NCBI GenBank assembly: GCA_003116995.1
Contig: BDSL01000067.1
Span: 1-64,000 of the forward strand
DNA length: 64,000 nt
Source: Yamagishiella unicocca
Lineage: Eukaryota; Chlorophyta; Chlorophyceae; Chlamydomonadales; Volvocaceae
Direction of reading: 5' to 3'
Shown here one piece after another: positions 22,473 through 33,900 of this stretch. Position numbers and translations under genes: made by a program. The notes beneath the pieces are model-generated. The model made no database searches. It was not told the DNA's origin and saw only the letters and a list, made by a program, of their open reading frames with translations. The stretch's first letter is position 1, and the number at the start of each line of letters is the position of its first letter.

Positions 22473-25400
22473 ATGGTGCTCGATGCATTTGAGCAGCGCA
22501 AGGCGGTGGTCCTGGAGGGTCTGCAGGCGGCCTGTGGTGAGGGGAGAGGAGACGGGAAACCCATGGACCGATTAGGGCGGACGGGGTGGAGGGGGAATTT
22601 CATCAGCCGAAACCCCAAGGTGGGGGCTTGGTAGGAAACCCGTAGATAGGCACTGATGGTGAAGGTGGGGGAGGAGGAAGCGGGCCTGGGAGGAGGAAGC
22701 GGGCCTGGGGAGGAGGAGGGGAGGGCTGGACGGAAGGAGGAGGGGAGGGCTGGACGGAAGGAGGAGGGGAGGGCCGGACGGAAGGAGCAAGCAAACGGGC
22801 GGGAGGGGTGCTGAGTTGGTCTCGGGGACGAGGTGGCGAGAACACGAGCGGCACCGGCCGCTCGTGTTCTCGCCACCGCGCATGACGACAGGCAGCCCAT
22901 CAGCAATCGGATAGCAACCCATCACCACCGCTTGGTGCCTTTTGTCCTCAGCTGTGCGCTGCCTCTGCTGCCTTTGCCTTTGCTGCTGCGTCTGCCGCTG
23001 TCGCTGCAACCGCTGCCGCTGCCTCTGCCGCCGCTGCCGCCGCTGCCGCCGCTGCTGCCAGGCGACAAGTCCCGCAAGGGCAGCGTTGACGCGCCCGTGG
23101 CCAGCCTGGTGCACCGCCTCAACCTCCACCCCGGCGTCTACACCACCAGCAGCTGCTCCGGCCGCATCACCGTGTTCGGGGAGCCGACCGCGGGCAGCCG
23201 CGCGGGGGGCAAGAAGGGGGGCGAGTGGGTTTACGCGAGCCACGACGTGGCGGTGACCGAGGTGAGACGCGACGGCGGCCGACGCCATGACACGTCCACG
23301 GCTCCCCTCCCCCCCTTGGGCTTCAGTGCCACCAGGTTGCCGCCCCCCGTGAAACCCCCTCCCGTCGTACCGTCGTACTGCCGTACACGTGTGCAGGATG
23401 TGATTGCCGCCATCCACAAGCGATGCGTATCGGGCGACCGGCTAGTGCTGCGCTTCGAGCCCTTCATCCTGGCCCTGGAGGTGCGCTGACGGTTGCGGTT
23501 GCGGTTGGGATTGCAGTTGCGGTTGGGATTGCGGTTGCGGTTGCGGCCGGTGACAGTGAACGGCCCTACAGGGGCTGGCGAGGGCCGTACAGCGGGGAAC
23601 GGGGATGGTTAAACGCGTGGACCGTATGTGGGGCTGCCGCCGCCGCCCTCTCCAACCTCCAACCACCAACTGCCAACCACCTCGCCGCCGCCCTGCACAG
23701 GCCAACACCGCCATGATGGGCCAGCGGGTCCTGGCGGCGGCGCGAGCGGCGGGGTACAGAGAGAGCGGACTGACACTGGGGAACGGCGGGAGGCGGGTCA
23801 TGGTGGGTGCATGGGTTGGGGCTGTCGGCGTGCGGTGTACGAATGCGTGTAGGGGCAGGAGGGGGAAAATCCGGGAGCTGTGTAGGGTCGGAACCCTGTG
23901 CACGTGTGCGATGGTTGCCAGGCTGCCGTACTAGGTGTGCCGCCACAAACTACAAAAATGTGGCAACCGGTGCATAGGAGCGAAGGGAAGAGCTGGGAGG
24001 TGTTCCACTTCGATTGGCATCACCGCAACGACCCACCGCCGCAACAACTGGATCCACTCACACCTGGATCCGCACCGGATCCGAGATCCACACGTGCACG
24101 ACAAGCCTGCAACTAGTCCGTGTGGCTGTGCGCCCCGGTGGTCCTCCCGCAGCAACTCTGGCTGCTGCGTTGCACCAAACAAAAGTGAAACCCCGGCAGC
24201 GCCACGAGCGAGCCTGCCGTCGTGCTGTCGCCCTTCTAACGCCTAACCGAAAAACCGTTGGTGGTTGGACCTGTTCCAGGTCGGTGTCCGCTGCTCGCTG
24301 CGCCTTGAGGTGCCGGTTGCGGACGCGGGCGCCGTACTGGTGCCCGACAGCTACCTGCGCTACCTGGTGGATCTCGCCAACGACAAGTTCCAGCAGAATC
24401 TGGATCGGATCCGCCGCTTCGAGGAGGAGCTCTTCGTCGCGCTAGGCGATTCGGATCCCTCAGGGGGGCGGCACGCCGCTGCCGCCGGCGCTGCCGCCGC
24501 AGCGGAAGCTCCCGATGGCGGTGCCGCTGTGGGCACCACCCCTGGAGCTGCTGCCGCAGAGGCCCTGGCGGCGGTGCCGGCGCGGCGGCGGCGCGGCGGC
24601 GCGGCCGCGGCCGACGGTGGCGGCGGCCCCTTCGGCCCCGCGTCGGCAGCGGCGCTGCGTGCTGTAAAGATTCGCCAGGCAGGGTTGCTGGGGCGCATCC
24701 GGTCCTTGGAGCTCCGCTTGGGTCTAGGCAGCAGGGGGCCAGCCGGCGGCGGCAAGGTCGCGGCCGGCGCTATTCTTGCTGCCGACGGCGCTAGCACGGC
24801 GGCGGCGGCGGCGGCGGGGACCGCTGTGTTAGTGAATCGCGCAGTCCAGCCGTCCGCAGCAGGGGACGGCGGCCAAGGCGTGCTGCGGTGGCGGCCGGTG
24901 CCTGTGTCGGTGGTTCAGGTGGGTCCTCGACGGCGCCCAGGGAATGCAGAAGGGGGCCTCGGCTCCTCGACTCCTCGGCTCCTCGACTCCTCGACTCCTC
25001 GACTCCTCGACTCCTCGACTCCTCGACTCCTCGACTCCTCGACTCCTCGACTCCTCGACTCCTCCGGCGGCGCAAAGGTCGGCGAAAAGGTCGGCGCCAA
25101 AGCGCTGTTATGGCAGACATCCACTCCTATCTCAGCGGCGCATCAACACGCTCACCGCTTGGCGGCTGGCCCGGCTAGCCCTGCTAGCACGCTCCCACCC
25201 ATGGCGCCTAGGCTGCACCTGCCTGCCGCAGCCGTCTCTCATGTTCCGCAATGCGCGCCTCTGGCCCTGCCCTGCGCTGCCCCGCCCTGCCTTGCCCTAC
25301 CTTGTTCGACTTGTCGTACGTACCGCAGGGCTCTGTGGACGAGACCGTACCCCGGTGGAGCCACGCCAGTGCCGTACACGGCCACCGCATCTTCCTGCTG

Positions 25401-25736
25401 GGCGGCTACGGCGGCGGCGGCGCGCACGCTCGGCGCAGCGACGTACTGGTGTACGACACCGAGTGCCGTACATGGGGGGCCCTGGCGATCGCGCCCGGCT
25501 CGGCGGCGCCGCCTCCGAGGATGGGGCACACGGCGGTGTGCCTGGGCGGCGGCTTCGTGGCGCTCGTCGGCGGCAGGACCAGCCCCGTGGACGCACTGGG
25601 CGACGTGTGGATCCTGGATCTCGAGGCGCGGACCTGGATCCAGGTGCAGGCTGAGGTGGAACCCACCACGTCATCTGGGGCGCCGTGCGCACACAGCTCC
25701 TTTCCCGGCCGCTACCGGCACTCGGCGGTGGCCATA

Positions 25737-25767
<31 letters not shown>

Positions 25768-27923
25768 CGGGGTCCCAGGGCAACGGAGAACACGGCACCG
25801 GTGGTGGCGGCGGCCGCCTGGGGGAGCTCGATGGGTGGCGCGTCGTGGTGTTCGGCGGCCGCAACGCGGATGCGGTCCTGGGGGACACGTGGGTGCTCAG
25901 CCGCGACCCGCGGGTCGCCGACGACAGCGCCGCCGCCGCCGCCGCCGCCGATGCCTTCCTCGCCAGCGGCTGGCGCTGGCGGCAGGTGACCCCACAGGGC
26001 ACCCCGCCTCGCCCACGCAAGTCGCACGCGGCCTGCTTCGTCCCTTCGGATACCTTCAGCGCCTCCGCCTCCGAAACCCAAGTTGCTGAATCCACCTCCG
26101 TCGCCACCGCCGCCGCCGCCGCCGCCGGAGGCGGCTGCCGCCACTCGGCCGGCCGCATGTACGTCCATGGCGGCGCGTGCGGGTACGGCATCTACTTCAG
26201 CGACACCTCGTACCTGGATCTGGAAACATACACATGGCACGCCGCTGAGCCCCCCGGGGCCGGGGGGCCGGGCGGGGGGGAAGAGGAGAAGGCCGGGGAC
26301 GGCGACCGCCCCCAGCCACCGGCCTGCTTCAGCCACACGCTCAATCGGTGGGGGCCTTACCTACTGCTGGTGGGAGGCTACCCTACAGATCACCACCACC
26401 AACTGTGGGTGATGGACACGAGGACATTTGAGTGGGCAGCGCTGGAGACCACCCTGGCGGCGGCGGCGGTGGCGGTGGCGGCGGCTCCGCCACCGCCGCC
26501 AGCGCTGGAGTTCGTTCCGATACGGCACTGCGCGGAGGTGGTCCAGGGGAAGCCGTACGACGTGTTGTACGTCTTGGGCGGGGGCGCGTTCTGCTTCAGC
26601 TTCGGCACCGTCTTCGGGGGTTGCTTCGAGCTGACGCTGGGTGATGGGTCGCTGGAGGCGCTGCTGCTGCGGCAGCAGCAGCTGCAGCGGCCGCGGCGGC
26701 AGCAGCAGCGGCAGCAGCAGGCCCCGTCGACCAGCAACAATGCGAGCGGGGCCGGGAGCGTGGCAGGCGGTGCCGGCAGTAGCAGTGGCCAAGGATCCAG
26801 TGGTGGCGCCGATGCCCTCCCTGCCGTCGACGGCTGGGTCGTCAGCGTGCCCTCACGGGCCGCCAAGGCGGTCAAGGACGCGCTCAAGGCCGCAGGGCTG
26901 CTGGACGCAGGCAGGAGGGGGGGGGCAGCCGCCCCCGCCGCCGCCGGCGCCGGCGCTGGTGGCCACGTTGAGGTGAGTCACGCGGTGTGTACGGATGTAC
27001 GGCGTGCGGTGCTCGGACTCCGCGGGTGTGGCATGTTGGGTGATGGGGGAAGGGGAGCAACCGCCGTGCGTCCCACGTGTCAGCGCTGTTGCGAGGGCAG
27101 TGATGTGATGTGGCGTTGCGATGTCGGCGTTGATGATGGTGGTGATGATGGTGGTGATGATGGTGGTGATGATGCGTTGATGATGGTGGTGATGATGCGT
27201 TGATGGCGACGATTCGGTGTGGCAAATTATGATGGTGATGCAACAGCTTCCAGGTCCGCGGGATCGCGCCTCGCTTCCTTCCTTCCTTCCTCCCACTGCG
27301 CCGCTCCTTTGGCTGTCGCCCCAGGCGGGTGGCGGAGAAGGCAACGGCGCGGCCGCTGGCGTAAGGCCCTCGCCTGCAAGTGTGCTGCTGCCGGTCACCG
27401 ACGTCGCCCCGCGGGTCCTGCAGCCGGAGGGCGGCGGCGCGGTTTCGGAGCTGCGGGCCCTACTGGACAAGGCCGGGGCGCAGGTGGGAGCTGCCGGGTA
27501 GCGGCAGGGGGGCCACGGTGTGGGGTTGGCGAGGTGGTGGTGGTGATCCGAGCCGGGCGCAGGGAGGGTATGGGAGGAAAGGATCGGGGGTGCGTGTATT
27601 GGTGTCAGTCAGGCAGCCCGCGGGGCTGGGCGATCTTCCTCGAGCCGGCTAGGGCTGGTAGGGTCGAGGGAGGGACATCGTATAACTCGTCTTGGCCCCT
27701 CCCTGGATGCGGCGAGGCACCTCTCCGCAGATCCACATGACGTGACATCCGCCCCTCCCTCCCCATTCCTCGGGGCTTCCTTGCCCCCCCCCCATTCCTC
27801 AGTTGCTCTTCGTGCCGCTACCTCGAGCTACCAAGCTGCCAGTCAGCCCCGCGCAGCGCCTTCGCGCAGCAGCCACCGCCCTCCTGCGCGCCGCGCCCGG
27901 GCTGGCCGCCGCCGCTACCGCCG

Positions 27924-27954
<31 letters not shown>

Positions 27955-30900
27955 CGCGGCTTCGGTCGATGGAGGTGGCCCTGGGGCGGCCGCGTCGGCG
28001 TCTGAGGCCCTGGTTTCGGAGCTCCTGGCGGATCTGCCCACTCGGTGGGAGCGGCTGGGGGACCTGGTGCTGCTGCCCGCTGGCAGCCTGGAGCACCCCG
28101 GCTGGGCGCGCGCGCTGGCGGCGCCGGCGCCGGCGGGCGGTACCTTGTCGTACGGCGGCGGCGGCGGCGGCGGCCCGGAGAGCGAGGTTGGCGAGGCGAT
28201 GCTGCCGCTCTGGCGGGCGGTGGCGGGGTCGCTGGGAGTGGTGAGGTTGGCGAGGCAGGCAGCGGTGGCCAACAACGGTGAGTTGGGGGCTTACAGGAGA
28301 GAACCGTTGACTCGGTGAGTTGGGGGTTTACAGGAGAGAACCGTTGGCTCGGTAGAAGACGGCGAAACGGGTGGGCGGAATCGGGCGCGGTGGGGGGGGC
28401 GCGGTGGGGGGTGGAGGTCCTTCCCTGGAGCGGCTCCTTCCCTGGAGCGGCTTAGGATTCGGAACCCGGAATCGGGACCGTGAGGGAAAATTTGCTGTGT
28501 TGGTGGGGGCGCTACGTCTGCCGGGGAATTTAGGGTTGGGCGGTGCACGTGTGGTTTGGGGCGTAGCGGGGACCGACCGTACGGCAGCCGCTGCTGCTGG
28601 CAGCCTCAGCCAATCCGCAGGGCTACCAGTAGCTGGATTGTAAACCACCCACGCTTCTCCTTTAGTCGGCCCACGGCTTTCCGCCATCCCACCCAAGCAT
28701 GCACCTCCAAACGTATCTACCAATCGGTTTCCCAATCGGCTTCCTAGTACACGGGCTTTCCTCAAACCATTCCACCATTCCACCATTCCACCATCCCACC
28801 ATCCCCCGGCGGCCCCAGGCACTCGTGACAGCCGCGCGGTGCTGCTGCTTGGCTCCGACGGCTGGGTGGCGCACCGCGAGGGCGGGGTGCTGTTCCAGCT
28901 GGACGTGACGCGCTGCATGTTCTCATCGGGCAACGTCACGGAGCGCACGCGGATGGGCTGGGGGCGCGGACTGGGCGGCGGGGCGCAGGGCCGGGTCGGC
29001 TGGGCGGCGGGGGAGACGGTGGTGGACCTGTACTGCGGTATCGGGTACTACACGGTGCCGCTGCTGGTGGTGGCAGGGGTCGCCAAGGTGGGGGTGGGGT
29101 GGGGGGGGGGAAGATGGAGGGAGGTGGGGGTGTAGGGGGGGTGGGGGTGTAGGGGGGGGGAAGATGGAGGGAGGTGGGTGTGGGGGGTGGGGGTGTAGGG
29201 GGGGGGATGGAGGGAGGTGGGGAAGATGGGGGGAGGCGAGAAGAGCCGGGTACACGACATAGGAGACGGAGGGCAGCGACTAGCCGGCGGGTAGTTTTCA
29301 GACACGCGTTTGAGTGGGCACACCTGGGCGCTCTGGGGGGGTGTATAAAAACCGTTTTACGCAACGGGACAGGATAGTTGGCGCATGGTCGTCGGACACC
29401 AATTTTGTGGGCGCATGCTGACGCATGTGGGCGCTTTGGGGGGGGAAGGTGTGGAGGGGGAGGGGGGGAGGAGAGGGTTTGGCGGAGTTATGGGCGGAAG
29501 GGGAGGGCGTGCTATACTCAGTGCTGGCCCCCAGCCCCCAGCCTAGCCAGCCGCCCAACCACGGTTGCGGCAACCCCGGTCTCCGAGCGCGCAGGACAGG
29601 TACTCCCCCTTCCTCCCTCTCCCTGCTCCTCCCCCCCTCCCTCCCAACCCTACCCCTTCCCCCCCAACCCAACCCCTTCCCCCCAACCCAATACACATAC
29701 ACATACACCCCCCCAGGTCTACGCGTGTGAGTGGAACCCGCACGCGGTGGCGGCCCTAAGGCGCAACCTGCAGCAGCCCCCGCTCGGCGCCCCCGGGGGG
29801 CCCCCAGTGGCCAGCCGCTGCGAGGTCCTTCAGGGGGACTGCCGGCTGACAGCACCGGCGGAGGTGGCTGACCGGGTGATGCTGGGGCTGCTGCCCTCGT
29901 CGCGGGGGGGCTGGGAGACGGCCATCAGAGCGCTCAAGCCGGACACGGGTACGGCCGGGGGGGAAGGGAGGGAGGAGGGGAAACCCGTGGATCCGAGGAA
30001 AACCCGAAGGGGGGCAAGAGGGGAAGGGAAGGGACGAAGAGGGCGGGCGTGGGGCCGCCGGGTGGGAGGAGTGTGCGCGAGTGCCTCACGTCGGTGGCAG
30101 CAGCCTGATAGCGTCCAAACATCGTATGTGTATATTGCAATCGCGGTTTACCCTCTCTGGCCCTCCCCCCTCCCGCTTATCCCCCTCCTCTTTGTCTTCC
30201 TCCTCACCGGCGTTCTCCATTCCCCCTTCCCATCTGCCTCCCCGCTTCCTGCCCCCCTCCTGCGCCGACCCACGGGTTTCCTCTCAACCCTCCCCTCCCT
30301 CCCCGCTTGGTCTTCCTCAAAGCCTCCCCGCTTGGTTTTTATGCCACCTCCCTCCCCTCTTCCTCCCCCCCTCCTGCAAGGCGGCTGGCTGCACCTGCAC
30401 CATAACGTGACGGACAGCGAGGAGGCTGGCTGGCTGCAGGACACGATGGAGCAGCTGCGGGGGCTGGCTGCGGGGGCGGGGCGGGACTGGGAGCTGCAGC
30501 TGAGGCACGTGCAGCGAGTAAAGTGGTGAGAGCGACGGGGGGGAGGGGGCGGGGGGGTGCACCTAGCTGCTGTGCACCCGCCAGCACATGGCGGCGCAGG
30601 AGCGGTACAGGGTTGGGAGACGCGGCCGCACGGAGGGCCAAATTGGCAACCCGCATGTGGTCAAGCCGAAAGTCGTTCGGCCGCCTGTTTGTGAAGCCTA
30701 AACCCTTACACCCCTACCTTACCCTAACACCCCTGCCTTGCCCTAAACACCCCTGCCTTGCACTAGACACCCCTGCCTTGCACTATAAATCCACGCCCCA
30801 CCACGTGGCGCTCCGGCGCAGGTACGCCCCGCACATTCGGCACATCGTCATGGACATCGAGTGCCGACCCGCGGGTCGCCAGGCGACCGCCGAGGCGAGC

Positions 30901-33900
30901 AGCTCCTCGGCCTCGGCCTCCGCCCTCACTGCCGCCGCCGCCGCCGGGAGTACGCATCCGCCGCCGGTGCTGCCCCAGCCTGCCGGCATGCCTGACGCCT
31001 CGGCTCGGAACACGAGTAGTGAGGGTGGTGGTGGTGGTGCTGGCTGCAAGAGCGGTGCCGCCACCGCCGCTACAGCCGCCACCGCAGCAGCAGCAGCAAC
31101 AGCAGCAGCAGGAGCAGGAAGAGGTTGCTCCCCCTCCCCCTCCCCCTCGCGTCATCCCACCTCCGGCTCTAGGGAGGGGGTTGCGGCGGCGGCAGGGCCG
31201 CAGCCGCCGTGGTACGAGCAGCCCCTGGAGTCTTTGAGCCGCGTGCGGCGCGTTCGGGGTGTGGACAGCCGCGATGCGTTTGAGCGCGAGATCAGCTCAG
31301 GGAGGGAGCCGGTGGTGATGGAGGGTGAGCGCCGGGGGGGTGAGACTGCTGGGGGGGCAGGAGCTGGGGGCGGTAGCCACGTCGACTGGTGTCGTACGGC
31401 AGGCAGCTCACGAGCTATCAGCTCCCTGCACTGACGGGGGTGGGGCCTCAACGGGACGGCGGGCACTTGCCGTACGTCCCCCGTCCCCGCGTGTGTCCGG
31501 AGGACTCCCCCGTGGCAGCCCCCCCCGGGCCCACCCCAGCCGGGGGCGGGGGCGGGGGCGGGGTGTCTGTCCTGAACGATTTCCTTTCGTGCACGGGTTT
31601 TCCTTGCAACCTCAGCCGCTTACACCCCCCTCTAACCCCTGGACGGACCCCCGCCCCTCCCAGGACTGGACCTGGGCCCGGCTCCGGAGCTGTGGACCCC
31701 GGACTACCTCCTGGCGCTGCCCGCCGCGCAGACCACGCTGGTGAGCCCCCATGGATTCGCGGATTCTCCTTAAGCCCCCTGCCGTGCCGGCATCCAAGGG
31801 CCTGAAGTGGTGGAGTGGAAACCCGGGGGCGCGGGGGCACGGGGTGGGCGGGTGTGTGTGTGTATGTGTGTGTTTATTGCATGGCACCACTGCCACCACC
31901 GCCACTGCCATTCTTGCAACCTGCCCCCGCAGCCCGCACCCACCCCTTTGACCACCGCTCCTGGAAACTCCCGCCCCCTTGCCCCCCACGCCACGCCCGT
32001 GCCGTACAGGTCAGCGTGCACGTGACCCGCGAGCCCACCGGCTGCCTGGACTTCGTGCACAAGAACTTCGCCTTCCGCATCATGGCTCTGGCGGAGCTGG
32101 TGGCGCGGATAGCAGGCAGGCCAGCACCACCACCAGCAGCACCACCAGCAGCTCCACCAGCTCCACCAGCACCACCAGGAGCACCACCAGGAGCAGCACC
32201 AGGTGCACCAGGAGCAGCAGCTGCCTGTTCCGCCCGGCCCGCCTTTGCCGCCCATGCCGGCGCTGCCCACGCCGCCGCTGGCGCTGCTGATACCGTTGCC
32301 GATGCTGAAGGCTGCAGCCCCGCGCAGGGGCGTGTGGTTTTGGAGGCCTCGGAGGGCGCGGAGGCCTCGGAGGGCGCGGCGGGCTCGTCCTGGGCCCCCC
32401 TGCTGCCGGTCGGAACGGAGTTCGGCTGCGGGCGGGAGGTGCTGTACCTTCGGAGCATAGGGGAGAACCCCCGCAGGGTGGGTGAGGGTGAAAGGAAGAC
32501 CCGTGTTGTACGAAAGAAAAACCGTTTAGGACAGACGTTTCGAGATGCACGCTGGAGGACTTGGTTGGCGAGGTGGAAGGCGCAGGGTGGGTGGGTCCGA
32601 GGATCCGCACCTCGCGCGTTGGCGTCGCGGCTGCACCCCATTGCGGGCGCTGTTGGGTCTTTCAGGGTCAGGATTTTATCGTTCAGCCTGGGCCACTTGC
32701 TGGCGCTGGTGGCTGGACTCTAGGGATTTAGGGTGTCAGGGCTGGCATCGATTCTGGCGCTGTCTTCTGCTGGGCGTCGCTGTCTGTTAGGGGGGGATGA
32801 GGGGTGCGGAGCGACCTACGGGTGGGCCTCCTACTCGGCAGCCTGGTGCTGGGGACGATAGCGCTAGCCCTAGCGCTACCCTCCTGCTACCCTAAAGCCC
32901 GCTTTCCATTTTCCAACCCCTTCCCCCCTTCCTGCCTCGCGCGCTGTCCCCTCCCCCCACCCCCCTACACTTCCCACGTCGAGTAACCGGGCCGGGTCGA
33001 GTAACCCCCCTACCGCCCCACGGCTCCTTCAGCGCAGGAGCCAGCCGACCCCCCCTACCGCCCCTACCGGCCGTGGATTCGTGGATTCTCTTATCAAACC
33101 CCCTACCGCCCCCCTCCGCACCGGTCCCCCCAGCGCAGGAGCCAGCCAACCTGTCCGCCTCCTTCCCCGCCCTCGCCGCCGACCTGCGCCTGCCGCCGCT
33201 ATTCCCGCCCGGCAGCCTCCACAGCACCGTGCTGCGAGTCAGCTCCCCGGGGCTGGTGCTGTGGACGCACTACGACGTCATGGACAACCTGCTCGTACAG
33301 GTGCGCCGTACGTACGGCAGCGGGTCGCGGCCGCTCCGTACCGATACCGCGTATGTGCCCCTTCCATATCCGGTTCGTTGCCCTGGCGCCCCCGCCGTAC
33401 ACCACCGCGTATGTGCCCGATGGTCATACCTTTTGGTCTGGAACCCAGTGTAACCGTTACAACAACAACCACCCCCAGGTGTCAGGCACCAAGCGGGTGC
33501 TGCTGTGGCCTCCCTCCTGCCACGACGCTCTCCACGTCTCAGGGTCCTCCTCGCCGGTGACGCACGTGCACCACCCAGACCTCGGCGCCTACCCGAGGTG
33601 CGGCTCCATCCTCCCCCTCCCCCTCCTCCTCCTCCTGCTCCTGCTCGTCCTCCTCCTCGTCCTCCTCCTCGTCCTGCCTCTCCGTTCTGCCCGTCCGCCT
33701 CCTCCTCCTCCTCCTCCTCCTCAGCCGCCCTCTGCCCTCTTCTCACAAAATGCCGCCTTGCCTGGTCGGCGATGCGGCTGCCTGGGCCCCACTGCCGTAC
33801 TACGTGCGAACATAAAACGGCATCCCGCGCGCAGGCAGCTCCCTATTCCTTGTGGGATGTGTATCAACACCGCTGTGCCGCCGCCAGCTCGGACACCCCC

